Source: Amycolatopsis sp. CA-230715 (GTDB lineage Bacteria > Actinomycetota > Actinomycetes > Mycobacteriales > Pseudonocardiaceae). From it: a stretch of 64,000 bases of DNA. Positions within the stretch are counted from its first letter, which is position 1; each line of letters opens with the position of its first letter. Of the stretch, positions 16,721 to 23,988 are shown in pieces. The notes beneath the pieces are model-generated. The model was not told where the DNA came from and ran no database searches. It worked only from the letters and a program-made list of their open reading frames with translations. The DNA lies in assembly GCF_018736145.1 (NCBI RefSeq), contig NZ_CP059997.1, positions 4,401,501 to 4,465,500 on the forward strand, read 5' to 3'. The position numbers and the translations under genes are program-made.

Positions 16721-16771
16721 CCCCGAAAGTGGCTTTCAGGGCGTTCAGGTCCCCGAAGGTCACTTTCGGGG
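16721..16771. repeat. Pair of 21-bp CCCCGAA palindromes, copy B
   Basis: Units at 16721-16741 and 16751-16771 have the 21-9-21 layout of copy A (6191-6241). The second unit is identical to 6221-6241; the first is degenerate on its right arm (TTTCAGGG). They lie in the 435-bp gene-free gap 16628-17062 together with the next two repeats and two terminators. Confidence 0.85.
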
Positions 16772-16859
16772 CATGCGCCGCAGCGGCGTCCGCTTCGCCG
16801 AGGGCGGCGTCCGCCGCAGCGGTCGTATTCCTCGGTTCCGCGGGTTCGTTCGCCGGAAG

Positions 16860-16889
16860 TTGTCCACATCTGCCGTCGGCTGTGGACAA
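16860..16889. repeat. Perfect inverted pair of DnaA-box consensus sequences
   Basis: TTGTCCACA (16860-16868), 12 nt, TGTGGACAA (16881-16889): both arms are exact copies of the actinobacterial DnaA-box consensus. There is no dnaA, dnaN or box cluster nearby, so this is not the replication origin. Compare 6360-6388 and 41005-41046. Confidence 0.65.
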
Positions 16890-16929
16890 CTCGCCTTTCC
16901 CGGCCACCTCCGCCCTGACTGCCGATAGA

Positions 16930-16966
16930 CTGGGCTTGGGGCCGCCCCCGGGACGGGTGGGGGATT
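16930..16966 (-). repeat. 38-bp dispersed repeat, copy B (inverted)
   Basis: Read on the minus strand it begins AATCCCCCACCCGTCCCGG and ends CCCCAAGCCCAG, the same as 6282-6319 except for one base missing in a G run. With the palindromes and the TTGTCCACA pair it makes a composite found twice in the window. Confidence 0.85.
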
Positions 16967-17024
16967 GTTCATAGGTAACGCGGAAAAGAATCCGGTTTTC
17001 GCGTGGTGTGCTCCGCGCAGAAGA

Positions 17025-17048
17025 ATGGCCCCGCCGGAGCGGGGCCGT
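17025..17048 (-). terminator. Probable terminator of the secreted-protein gene
   Basis: GGCCCCGC (17027-17034) pairs with GCGGGGCC (17039-17046) over a 4-nt loop. On the minus strand the stem is followed by an AT-rich ATTCTTCT rather than a clean T run. It lies 15 bp past the end of the gene at 17063. Confidence 0.6.
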
Positions 17049-17062
17049 TCTCGAAAGTGCCG

Positions 17063-18505
17063 TCAGTCCACGTGCGGCGTGACCTTCAGGCCGTCGACGG
17101 AAACACCGCCGCCGACGGGTTTCTGGCCGAGCAGCCCGACCTGGAGGTCGTTGTCGTGCTTGACCGACGCGTCCCGCGTCACCTCCGGCGCACCCGGCTT
17201 GCTGTCCTTTGTGGACTGAGTGGCGCCGACGGCGGTGTCCACCGTGGTCTTCGCACTGCCCGAGACACTGACGACCTTGTCGATGCCGAGCGAGCCGCTC
17301 GTTTCGTCGGAGAACTTGCCCGTGGTGAGCGACTTTTCCGCCGAGTCGACCTTTCCGGCGGGGCTCACCGTCGTGGCGCTGTGGTTGGCCGAGTCGACCG
17401 AGCCCTCCTGCGCCGAGGCGGCCGCGGCGGAGAGCGGGCCGAGGTTGCCGCCCACCGCGTGCGCTTGCTTCAGTTCGCCGGAGCCGTTGCCACCGGCGAC
17501 CACGGTCGCCGAGCCGTCCTGGTTCCGTTCCGCGTCGAGCACGCCGCTGAACGAACCCCGCGCGCCCTGATCGGAAGCCACCGTGCCGCCGGCGAGATCG
17601 CCGAACGTCACGCCCTGCGTGGAACTGCGCGCGGCCTTCGCGTTCGCGCCTTCCTTGACGACGCCGTGCGCGTGGCCGTCCTTGGAACCGGAGAACCCGG
17701 CGTAGCGGTCGAGATCGGTGCCGATGCTTTCGCTGTTGTCACTGGAAACCGAGTTGCCGCCCTTGTTCACGGCGTGGGACATCGAGTTGTCGGCGACCAC
17801 CTGGTGAGCCTCCTGCGTAGCGGTGTCGAGCGTGCCCGCGACGGGATCGAACTCGAATGCCTCGCCGCGGTCGTCCGTGACCCCGGCGCTCTGCTGATTG
17901 CTGGTGAGTGCGGCGCCGTCGCCGAAGCGGGCGCCTTCGGTGTTCGCGCGCGAACCGGCCAGGTCGGTCGTGCCGACCTCCGATCCGGACACGCGACCGG
18001 TCGGGGTGACGTGCAGGTCCCGGTTGCCGTCGGCGGCGACCCGGCCCGCTTCGTCCGAGGTGTGCGCGATTCCGTACGGCCCGTGGCCCACGGCGTACTT
18101 CTGCGATTCGCTGCCCGCGAGAAGCCCCTTCGCGTAGGCCGTCGAGTCCACACCGGACAGACCGGCCGTGGTGGTGTCGGCGGTGTCCGCCGTCCCCTTC
18201 GCCGCCTGCGCCTGCTCGGCCGCGACCTTGGCGCCGCCGAGGTCACCGGTGTAGGTGTCCTTGTTCATCGCGTCGACGAAACCCTTGACGAACGCGGTGT
18301 AGCCCACCGCGTCCGGGGTCTGGATCGGCTTGATGTCCTTGTCGAAACCGTGCTGGAACGAGTGCTCGTTGTGGTGGTCGATCGGCAGGTCGGGGCCGGT
18401 GGCCGCCCACCCGGTCGCCGGTCCGGCCAGCAGGAGCGCGAACGGCGCCGCGCCCGCGGCCACCTTCGGCAGGTAGCTCATTCTCCGCTTGGTGTGCTTC
18501 CCCAT
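17063..18505 (-). CDS. Large secreted protein of unknown family
   Basis: 480 aa from ATG 18505 (MGKHTKRRMSYLPKV); the open frame extends upstream, but this start gives a clear signal peptide: basic GKHTKRR, hydrophobic AAGAAPFALLLAG, cleavage near GWAATGPD. The mature protein is hydrophilic, cysteine-free and rich in Ala, Gly, Ser, Thr and Asp, with short motifs such as TADTTTAGLSGVDS and SVSSDNSESIGTD, suggesting an extended beta or disordered surface protein. No enzyme motif or cell-wall sorting signal is visible. It is monocistronic with its own terminator. I do not recognise it and give no function. Confidence 0.8.
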   Translation of the reverse strand: MGKHTKRRMSYLPKVAAGAAPFALLLAGPATGWAATGPDLPIDHHNEHSFQHGFDKDIKPIQTPDAVGYTAFVKGFVDAMNKDTYTGDLGGAKVAAEQAQAAKGTADTADTTTAGLSGVDSTAYAKGLLAGSESQKYAVGHGPYGIAHTSDEAGRVAADGNRDLHVTPTGRVSGSEVGTTDLAGSRANTEGARFGDGAALTSNQQSAGVTDDRGEAFEFDPVAGTLDTATQEAHQVVADNSMSHAVNKGGNSVSSDNSESIGTDLDRYAGFSGSKDGHAHGVVKEGANAKAARSSTQGVTFGDLAGGTVASDQGARGSFSGVLDAERNQDGSATVVAGGNGSGELKQAHAVGGNLGPLSAAAASAQEGSVDSANHSATTVSPAGKVDSAEKSLTTGKFSDETSGSLGIDKVVSVSGSAKTTVDTAVGATQSTKDSKPGAPEVTRDASVKHDNDLQVGLLGQKPVGGGVSVDGLKVTPHVD

Positions 18506-18630
18506 AAGAAGGTCCTCACAGTCAGAGTTCGCATCGGTCAGAGCCTCTCTCGGACAGGCCTTCATCGGAGTGAAATCCGTTACTCCGAATGGCGGCCCGA
18601 ACGATACTGCCCGTCCTACTACCCCGCACG

Positions 18631-18648
18631 GGTGGGATTTAACCCACC
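18631..18648. promoter_or_regulatory. Palindrome in the divergent SDR / secreted-protein intergenic region
   Basis: GGTGGG-ATTTAA-CCCACC, a perfect 6-bp-arm inverted repeat with an AT centre, 125 bp upstream of the secreted-protein start and 94 bp upstream of the SDR start. It is a candidate operator; no regulator gene is adjacent. Confidence 0.35.
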
Positions 18649-18741
18649 ACTTTGAGTTAGCGTTCGTGCGGCGGTTTTCCCAGCTCGGCTCCCGTTTCGT
18701 GTACCCACCGCAGTCAGTGCCGTGCCGGTACCGTTGGCCGC

Positions 18742-19521
18742 ATGCCCACCGCCCTCATCACCGGCGCGACCGCCGGAATCGGTGCCGAGTTCGCCCGCCG
18801 CCTCGCCGCCGAGGGACACGACCTCGTGCTCGTCGCGCGGGACGAAGCCCGCCTCGAAGCACTCGCCGCCGAACTGTCCGAACGCCACGGCATCGCCGCC
18901 GTTCCGTTCCCCGCCGACCTGAGCACCGCCGACGGACGCCTCGCCGTCGAAGCCAAGCTCGCCGCCGAAGAGGTCGACCTGCTCGTCAACAACGCGGGCT
19001 TCGGGCTCAACGGCGATTTCTGGACCGTCCCGCCCGACGAGCTGCAGGGCCAGCTCGACGTCAACGTGACCGCCGTGCTGAGGCTGACCAGGGCCGCGCT
19101 GCCCGGCATGATCGAGCGCGGCCGCGGCGACGTGATCAACGTGGCGAGCGTGGCCGGGTTCATGTCCGGGCACGAGGCGACCTACACCGCGAGCAAGAAC
19201 TGGGTGGTGTCCTTCTCCGAAGGCATCGCCGGTTCGACGCGCGGCACCGGCGTCCGCGTGCTCGCGCTCTGCCCAGGGTTCACCCACACCGAGTTCCACG
19301 AGCGGCTCGGGATGAAGAAGATCGGCCCGAAGTTCCTGTGGCTCGACACGGGCTCGGTGGTGCGCGAGGGGCTGGCGGACCTTCGCCGCGGCAAGGTGGT
19401 GTCCGTGCCGAGCCCCCAGTACAAGGCGATCGTCGCCTTCCTCGGCCTGGTCCCCCGGTCGCTCATGCGCGCGGTCGGCAACCGGGTCGCGGCGCGCGAC
19501 CGGATCTCCGGACGCGTGTGA
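18742..19521 (+). CDS. Short-chain dehydrogenase/reductase (classical SDR)
   Basis: 259 aa. The cofactor motif TGATAGIG is at 7-14, with DL at 59-60 as adenine-pocket residues, NNAG at 83-86, catalytic Ser136, Tyr148 and Lys152 (YTASK), consistent with an NADP(H)-dependent SDR of the YqjQ/DltE-like group. It should oxidise or reduce an alcohol or carbonyl; the substrate is unknown. No ribosome site precedes ATG 18742, but TACCGT lies 7 nt before it, suggesting a leaderless transcript. It is followed after 12 bp by pyrE, an arrangement that does not by itself imply a shared pathway. Confidence 0.87.
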   Translation: MPTALITGATAGIGAEFARRLAAEGHDLVLVARDEARLEALAAELSERHGIAAVPFPADLSTADGRLAVEAKLAAEEVDLLVNNAGFGLNGDFWTVPPDELQGQLDVNVTAVLRLTRAALPGMIERGRGDVINVASVAGFMSGHEATYTASKNWVVSFSEGIAGSTRGTGVRVLALCPGFTHTEFHERLGMKKIGPKFLWLDTGSVVREGLADLRRGKVVSVPSPQYKAIVAFLGLVPRSLMRAVGNRVAARDRISGRV

Positions 19522-19533
19522 CAAACTCACGCC

Positions 19534-20091
19534 GTGCGGAAACCGGATCACGCGGCGAAGATCGAACTGGCCAGGCTCGTCACCGAACTGGCCGTGGTGC
19601 ACGGGAAGGTCGTCCTTTCCTCCGGTAAGGAGGCCGACTACTACGTCGACCTCCGGCGGGCGACCCTGCACCACGCGGCGGCCCCGCTCATCGGGCAGCT
19701 GCTCCGCGAGCTCACCGCGGACTGGGACTACGTCGCGGTCGGCGGGCTGACCCTCGGCGCCGACCCGGTGGCCACCGCGATGCTGCATTCCGCGGCGGCG
19801 GACGGCATGGTGCTCGACGCGTTCGTGGTGCGCAAGAGCGCCAAGGAACACGGCATGCAGCGCCGGATCGAGGGCGTCGAAGTGCGCGGCCAGCGCGTGC
19901 TCGCGGTGGAGGACACCTCGACCACCGGCGGCAGCGTGCTCACCGCGGTGGAAGCCCTGAACGAGGCCGGTGCCACGGTGGTGGGCGTCGCGACCGTCGT
20001 CGACCGGGACACCGGTGCCCGCGAAAAGATCGAAGCCGCCGGGCTCGACTACCGGTACCTGCTGAACCTCGAAGACCTCGGCCTGAGCTGA
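19534..20091 (+). CDS. pyrE: Orotate phosphoribosyltransferase
   Basis: 185 aa from GTG 19534. The PRPP-binding signature VLAVEDTSTTGGSVL occupies 122-136. KEADYYVDLRRATLHHAA near 32-50 and the flexible-loop residues VVRKSAKEHGMQRRIEG near 98-114 are typical of actinobacterial PyrE. It joins orotate to PRPP, giving OMP in de novo pyrimidine synthesis. Other pyr genes are not in the window; a stand-alone pyrE is common in actinobacteria. It ends against a long stem-loop shared with the convergent csbD gene. Confidence 0.95.
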   Translation: MRKPDHAAKIELARLVTELAVVHGKVVLSSGKEADYYVDLRRATLHHAAAPLIGQLLRELTADWDYVAVGGLTLGADPVATAMLHSAAADGMVLDAFVVRKSAKEHGMQRRIEGVEVRGQRVLAVEDTSTTGGSVLTAVEALNEAGATVVGVATVVDRDTGAREKIEAAGLDYRYLLNLEDLGLS

Positions 20092-20102
20092 GGCCCCGAG
20101 CC

Positions 20103-20133
20103 CGGCGGGTGGCCCCCGAGCGGCCACCCGCCG
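20103..20133. terminator. Bidirectional stem-loop between pyrE and csbD
   Basis: CGGCGGGTGGCC (20103-20114) pairs perfectly with GGCCACCCGCCG (20122-20133) around a 7-nt loop. There is no T tract, as is frequent for actinobacterial terminators. It lies between convergent genes. Confidence 0.75.
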
Positions 20134-20140
20134 AGACCGG

Positions 20141-20335
20141 TCACTTCTTGAAGGCGTCCTTGACCTTGCCCGCGGCGTCGGAAACGGCGTCCTTCACGTT
20201 CTCCACGGCGTCGGAGACCCCGGCCTTCGCCTGGTCCGCCTTGCCCTCGCTCTGGAGCTGCTCGTCGCCGCTGACCTTGCCCGCGGCCTCCTTGGCCTTG
20301 CCCGCGAGATCGTCCGCCTTGTTGCCGAAAGACAT
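20141..20335 (-). CDS. CsbD-family stress protein
   Basis: 64 aa. ATG 20335 starts MSFGNKADDLAGKAKEAAGKVSGDEQ, the standard opening of CsbD proteins; the open frame continues upstream but without similarity. The whole protein is a Lys/Ala/Asp-rich amphipathic sequence with repeats of the type A-G-K-x-K-(D/E)-A. CsbD proteins are abundant general-stress proteins controlled by SigB-type sigma factors in Gram-positives; their molecular function is unknown. Divergent to it lies the sigma factor that heads the Asp23 envelope-stress operon, which makes joint stress control plausible. Confidence 0.9.
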   Translation of the reverse strand: MSFGNKADDLAGKAKEAAGKVSGDEQLQSEGKADQAKAGVSDAVENVKDAVSDAAGKVKDAFKK

Positions 20336-20501
20336 TCCTGGCTCCCTTCGCTGTGACGGCGCCGGGTATCGGGCCGTCCTCACCCCGCTCGACACGGCAG
20401 CGCGCCGGATCCTCACGCCCGCGCGCGGGTGACGACGCTCACCCATAATTCGACCGTGACGTTTCGGGCTCCGAGGTGTCCAAGGGGTCATGGGAGGTGC
20501 C

Positions 20502-21074
20502 GTGAGTGCGACCAGCGCGGAGGAACGCCCGCCCGTGCCGCTCGACGACGAGACGCTCGTCGCCAGGGCGCGGCAGGGCGACGTCCGTGCGTACGAGCAG
20601 CTCGTCCTGCGCTACCAGGGGCCGATGTTCCGGCTCGCCTCCCGCATGCTGGCCAGCCGATCGGACGCGGAGGACGTGGTGCAGGAAGTCTTCCTCACCG
20701 CGTGGCGCAGGCTCGACCAGCTCCAGGAGGACGCGGCGTTCGTCGGTTGGCTCTACCGGACCACGACGAACCGGTGCCTCAACCACATCCGCTCGCGGCG
20801 ACCCGTCGTCGAGGCGGACTACGAGACCACCGAATCACCGAGTGCGGAAACGAGGCCGGAGCACGCGGTTCAGGTCAGCGCGCAGCTGGCGGCACTGGAA
20901 AAGGCGTTGCAGCAGCTCACCGCCGAGCAACGGGCGTGCTGGCTGCTCCGCGAAGTACACGGCAGGTCCTACGACGAGATCGGCCGAATCGTGGGTACGA
21001 ACAGCACGGCGGTGCGCGGGCGCATCGCGCGGGCGCGTGCCCAGCTGGCAGAGGTGATGCGGCCATGGCGGTGA
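20502..21074 (+). CDS. ECF-type RNA polymerase sigma factor heading the Asp23 operon
   Basis: 190 aa from GTG 20502, 4 nt after GGAGG; ATG 20490 is an alternative. Sigma region 2 is seen in VLRYQGPMFRLASRMLASRSDAEDVVQEVFLTAWRRL and region 4 in LTAEQRACWLLREVHGRSYDEIGRIVGTNSTAVRGRIARARAQL, with no sigma-1 or sigma-3, as in ECF (group 4) factors. Its last codons overlap the start of the next gene, which carries an anti-sigma-type zinc motif. Operon position before several Asp23-family genes suggests it responds to envelope stress and may transcribe this operon; that is inference. Target promoters are not recognisable here. Confidence 0.9.
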   Translation: MSATSAEERPPVPLDDETLVARARQGDVRAYEQLVLRYQGPMFRLASRMLASRSDAEDVVQEVFLTAWRRLDQLQEDAAFVGWLYRTTTNRCLNHIRSRRPVVEADYETTESPSAETRPEHAVQVSAQLAALEKALQQLTAEQRACWLLREVHGRSYDEIGRIVGTNSTAVRGRIARARAQLAEVMRPWR

Positions 21075-21649
21075 ACCGGGCGCCAGGGGGCTACGAACTC
21101 CCCTGCGAACGCGATCTGGAACAGGTGTGGGAGCGGCTCGACGAGGTCGGCGCCGGGCGCGCCGACGAGCACGAGCTGACCTGCCCGCACTGCCGCACGG
21201 CGCGGGAAAGCCTGCAGGCGCTGCGCGATGCGACCGACGAGCTGGTGGCCGAGGCCGACGGCCCGCCGCCCGACCTGGTCGGCAAGATCATGTCGGCGGT
21301 CCGCGCGGAGGTGCGGCGCGGGCACATGATGCGGCTGCCCAGCCCCGAACCCGGGGTGGTCGAGGTGAGCGAGCAGGCGGTCGCCGTGGTGCTGCGGTTC
21401 GCCGCGGACGCGGTCACCGGCATCAGGGCCCGCCGCTGCCGGGTCCGCACGATCGGCATCGGCGACGCGGGCGAGGCGATCGTGGAAGTCGACCTCACCC
21501 TTGCGGTGAGTCTGCGGAACGCTACCGGCCGTGAGGCGTTGTCGGAAGTGAGGGAACGGGTCGGCGCCGCCGCGGCCGCGCGGGTGGGTCTGCGCGTCGA
21601 GCGCTTGAACCTGATCGTGGACGATGTGTACGAGGCGGATGGGGAATGA
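21065..21649 (+). CDS. Asp23/Gls24-family protein with N-terminal anti-sigma-type zinc motif
   Basis: 194 aa; ATG 21065 overlaps the sigma gene by 10 bp. The N-terminal ~60 residues hold Cys14, His36, Cys40 and Cys43 (HELTCPHC), the H-x3-C-x2-C arrangement of zinc-containing anti-sigma (ZAS) domains, followed by a helix. Residues about 95-194 form an Asp23 domain (VEVSEQAVAVVLRFAADAVTGIRARRC..., ending VERLNLIVDDVYEA). No membrane segment is present. Asp23 proteins attach to the membrane through AmaP, encoded last in this operon. The likely role is a cytosolic anti-sigma factor for the upstream sigma, positioned by the Asp23 scaffold; the fold assignment is family knowledge, the function is inference. 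Confidence 0.8.
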   Translation: MAVNRAPGGYELPCERDLEQVWERLDEVGAGRADEHELTCPHCRTARESLQALRDATDELVAEADGPPPDLVGKIMSAVRAEVRRGHMMRLPSPEPGVVEVSEQAVAVVLRFAADAVTGIRARRCRVRTIGIGDAGEAIVEVDLTLAVSLRNATGREALSEVRERVGAAAAARVGLRVERLNLIVDDVYEADGE

Positions 21650-22011
21650 CGGCAGCGGAGTACGTCATCAGCGACACGGTGGTGTCCAGCGTGGCGGCGC
21701 GCGCGGCGATCGCGACGCCCGGCGTGGTGCGGCTCGAACCGGGACTGGTCGGGCTCGTCACCGCGTGGGGGCGCGCGGCGCGCCAGCGCTGGGAAGGACT
21801 GACCCCGGCGCCCGCGGACGGCGTGACCACGAAGATCGTGGACGGGCAGGCGCAGGTGAAGGTGGACCTGGTGACCTCGTCGGTCGACCAGGCCGCCGCT
21901 GTCGCCCGCGCGGTGCAGCGCGCCGTTTCCCGGGAAGTGGCCGAGCAGACCGGGCTCGCCGTTTCCGCGGTTTCAGTGTCTATTTTGGACATCGAGCCGG
22001 GGAACCGGTGA
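21646..22011 (+). CDS. Asp23/Gls24-family envelope stress protein
   Basis: 121 aa; ATG overlaps the previous stop as ATGA. It is an Asp23 domain over its full length: YVISDTVVSSVAARAAIATPGVVRLEPG at the start, central strands TKIVDGQAQVKVDLVTSS, and the closing helix-strand EVAEQTGLAVSAVSVSILDIE. No signal peptide or membrane helix. Asp23 of Staphylococcus coats the inner membrane via AmaP and its loss induces cell-wall stress genes. It is the second of four Asp23-type proteins in this operon. Individual roles cannot be separated by sequence. Confidence 0.85.
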   Translation: MTAAEYVISDTVVSSVAARAAIATPGVVRLEPGLVGLVTAWGRAARQRWEGLTPAPADGVTTKIVDGQAQVKVDLVTSSVDQAAAVARAVQRAVSREVAEQTGLAVSAVSVSILDIEPGNR

Positions 22012-22343
22012 TGGCGAAGGACGATCTGGTCGCGGAACTGCTCGAAGCGCTCGCCAAGGTCGACGGCCTGCGCCCGGCGACCCCGCTGGCGCCGCCGAAC
22101 CAGACCTGGATGTGGTGGGACTGGCAGTCCCTCGCCGTCGACCTCGACGACGAAGTGGTGCGGATCCGTTTCGTGGCAACGAAACTGCCGCTTCCGCCAT
22201 TGCTGCGAGCCGCCGAGGACGCGGTGCGCCCGATCCTGCGCGGCACCGCGTGGGAGACGGCCGCGCTCACGCTCGTCGTCGCCGACATCGACGGCGAAGC
22301 GTTCACACCGATGCGTGACCGGGACCACACGATCGGGTCGTGA
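22011..22343 (+). CDS. Hypothetical protein of the Asp23 operon
   Basis: 110 aa; ATG 22011 shares its first base with the preceding TGA. The sequence MAKDDLVAELLEALAKVDGL, a Trp-rich stretch (TWMWWDWQSLAVDLDDEVVRIRFVATKLPLPPLL) and VVADIDGEAF suggest a small mixed alpha/beta domain, without signal peptide or membrane helix. The order strand-helix-strand around VRIRFVAT and LTLVVADID is reminiscent of the Asp23 fold, but the match is too weak to assert. Tight coupling to Asp23 genes indicates a part in the same complex. Confidence 0.7.
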   Translation: MAKDDLVAELLEALAKVDGLRPATPLAPPNQTWMWWDWQSLAVDLDDEVVRIRFVATKLPLPPLLRAAEDAVRPILRGTAWETAALTLVVADIDGEAFTPMRDRDHTIGS

Positions 22344-22427
22344 CGATCTCCGAAGCGCTGTGTCTATCGGGTATCGGGGTAGTAACCGAGCCCCGGCCCA
22401 AGACACAGCAAACAGAGGGAGACCTTC

Positions 22428-22886
22428 ATGAGCACCTCGACCGCGGAGAAGAACACCGCCGTTTCCAAGGCGGGCAACACCACCGAAGTGAGCGCGCTGG
22501 TGACGAAGCAGGGCGCGACCACCATCGCCGACACCGTGGTGCAGAAGATCGCCGGTCTCGCCGCCCGTGAAGTGAGCGGCGTCTACGACCTCGGCGGCGG
22601 CGCGGCCCGCGCGTTCAGCGCCATCCGCGAGCGCATCCCCGGCGCCAGCGCGAGCGCGGGGCAGGGCGTGTCCGTCGAGGTCGGCGAAAAGCAGGCCGCG
22701 ATCGACCTGCAGCTCCTGGTGGAGTACGGCGTTTCCATCGCCGACCTCGCGCGCTCGGTGCGCAAGAACGTGATCACCGCGATCGAGCAGATGACCGGGC
22801 TCGAGGTCGTCGAGGTCAACATCAACGTCAACGACGTGCACATCCCCGGTGACGAGGACGAGCCCCAGAACGACCGGGTCCAGTGA
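22428..22886 (+). CDS. Asp23/Gls24-family envelope stress protein
   Basis: 152 aa; ATG 22428 follows AGAGGGAGA. An N-terminal hydrophilic tail of ~35 residues precedes a canonical Asp23 domain: TTIADTVVQKIAGLAAREVSGVYDLG, EVGEKQAAIDLQLLVEYGVSIADLARSVRKNVITAIEQMTGLEVVEVNINVNDVHI. This is the closest match in the window to the classical family. The 84-bp gap before it is the only sizeable gap in the operon up to the next gene and could hold an internal promoter. Cytosolic, membrane-peripheral location is expected through AmaP. Confidence 0.93.
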   Translation: MSTSTAEKNTAVSKAGNTTEVSALVTKQGATTIADTVVQKIAGLAAREVSGVYDLGGGAARAFSAIRERIPGASASAGQGVSVEVGEKQAAIDLQLLVEYGVSIADLARSVRKNVITAIEQMTGLEVVEVNINVNDVHIPGDEDEPQNDRVQ

Positions 22887-22945
22887 GCCAGGCGGCCGCC
22901 GCGCGCCCGCGCGGCGGCCCGGTTCCTTCGGGGAAGGAGATCGTC

Positions 22946-23128
22946 ATGAACGGCACGCTCTACGGGCTCATCACCGGGATCGCGCTCGGTTTCGCGGCCG
23001 CGTTCGGCGGGTTCTCGGCCTTCGTCATCGTCCTCGTGCTGGGCGCGCTCGGCCTGCTCGTCGGCCGGTGGCTCGACGGCAAACTGGACCTTTCCGCGCT
23101 CGTCGGCGCGGGGCGGGACCGGGGGTAG
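22946..23128 (+). CDS. Small integral membrane protein, DUF2273-like
   Basis: 60 aa; ATG 22946 follows GGGAAGGAG, favouring it over upstream in-frame starts. Two hydrophobic helices, LYGLITGIALGFAAAFGG and FSAFVIVLVLGALGLLVG, are followed by a short charged tail ending in GRDRG. Tiny two-helix DUF2273 proteins accompany Asp23 and AmaP genes in Firmicutes operons, and this gene has the same place, so the assignment rests on size, topology and context. The molecular role is unknown. Confidence 0.75.
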   Translation: MNGTLYGLITGIALGFAAAFGGFSAFVIVLVLGALGLLVGRWLDGKLDLSALVGAGRDRG

Positions 23129-23131
23129 CCG

Positions 23132-23458
23132 ATGTCGCTCGCCGCCGAAGTCATCGAAGATCGGGGCCGGACCACCCTCGAACCGCGCGTCGTCAAGAAG
23201 ATCGCCGGGCACGCCGCCGGCGAGGTGCCCGGTGTCGGCTCCGGCGCGAAGGTCGACGCCACGATCGACCGCGAATCGGCCACGCTGACGGTTTCGCTCG
23301 CGGTGCGCTATCCGGAATCGGTCGCGCGCACCACCGAGGCCGCGCGTGCGCACGTGGTGGCGCGGACCGCCGAACTCACCGGCCTGTCCGTGCCGAAGGT
23401 GGACATCGTGGTGACCGCGCTGCAGTCCGAAGAGACCGGCAAACGGAGGGTGCGGTGA
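23132..23458 (+). CDS. Asp23/Gls24-family envelope stress protein
   Basis: 108 aa, starting 3 bp after the small membrane protein. Asp23 domain throughout: RTTLEPRVVKKIAGHAAGEVPGVG, VDATIDRESATLTVSLAVRYPESVARTTEAARAHVVARTAELTGLSVPKVDIVVTALQ. Hydrophilic and soluble. It is the fourth Asp23-type product of the operon and the shortest. Its TGA overlaps the GTG of the next gene, coupling a soluble Asp23 protein to a membrane protein. Confidence 0.87.
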   Translation: MSLAAEVIEDRGRTTLEPRVVKKIAGHAAGEVPGVGSGAKVDATIDRESATLTVSLAVRYPESVARTTEAARAHVVARTAELTGLSVPKVDIVVTALQSEETGKRRVR

Positions 23459-23988
23459 TCCGGCGGCCGCGCCGCAGCCTGCCCGCCGCGCTGGTCGCGC
23501 TCGTGGTGCTGGCGGCGTGCGCGTTCGTCGCGGTCTCGTGCGTCCAGTACCTGATCGGCGAGCGGCCGTGGCTGACGTTCGACACCGCGGCGGACGCCGT
23601 GCGCGGGATCCGCTGGGACGGCGTTCCGGTGCTCGTCGCCGGTGGTGTGGTCGCGGTGGTCGGGCTCGTGCTGCTGCTCGCGGCGGTGCTGCCCGGTAAG
23701 CCGATCGTGCTGCCGCTCGCGCCGTCCGATCGCGACGAGACCTCCGGCGCGACACGGCGCAGCGTGCACGGCGAACTGCGCCAGACCGTGGCCTCGGTCG
23801 ACGGGGTTTCGTCGGCGAAGGTGAAGCTGCGGACCAAGAAGCTGACCGCGCGCGTGCGGACGAGCCGGACGGTGACCGAGGGGCTCGCCGACGCGGTTTC
23901 GTCCGCGCTCGAAACGCGGCTCGACCAGATCGCGCCCGCGAAGCGCCCGAGGGTGCGGGTTCGCGTGAAGAAGACGAGGAGCAGCTGA
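23455..23988 (+). CDS. Two-helix membrane protein of the Asp23 operon (DUF6286-like)
   Basis: 177 aa from GTG 23455. An arginine-rich start (IRRPRRSLP) leads into membrane helix 1 (AALVALVVLAACAFVAVSC). A ~40-residue outside loop with WLTFDTAADAVRGIRWDG precedes helix 2 (VLVAGGVVAVVGLVLLLAAVLPG). The ~95-residue cytosolic domain has RRSVHGELRQTVASVDGVSSAKVKLRTKKLTARVRTSR and a basic end. The layout resembles AmaP: two helices with a cytosolic domain that could receive an Asp23 protein. I associate it with DUF6286 from layout; a profile search would settle it. Confidence 0.72.
   Translation: MIRRPRRSLPAALVALVVLAACAFVAVSCVQYLIGERPWLTFDTAADAVRGIRWDGVPVLVAGGVVAVVGLVLLLAAVLPGKPIVLPLAPSDRDETSGATRRSVHGELRQTVASVDGVSSAKVKLRTKKLTARVRTSRTVTEGLADAVSSALETRLDQIAPAKRPRVRVRVKKTRSS

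Noticed and set aside
16860..16889. Replication origin suggested by perfect DnaA boxes
   Set aside because: Only one inverted pair, no cluster of boxes, no AT-rich unwinding region and no dnaA, dnaN or recF nearby.
18643..18660. Possible extra HAIR box (TTTGAGTTAG) near the SDR gene
   Set aside because: Only one half-site; no second arm at the 7-nt spacing.
22344..22427. SigB-type promoter (GGGTAT at 22369) before the main Asp23 gene
   Set aside because: The -10-like GGGTAT lacks a matching GTTT element at the right distance, so I could not support it.
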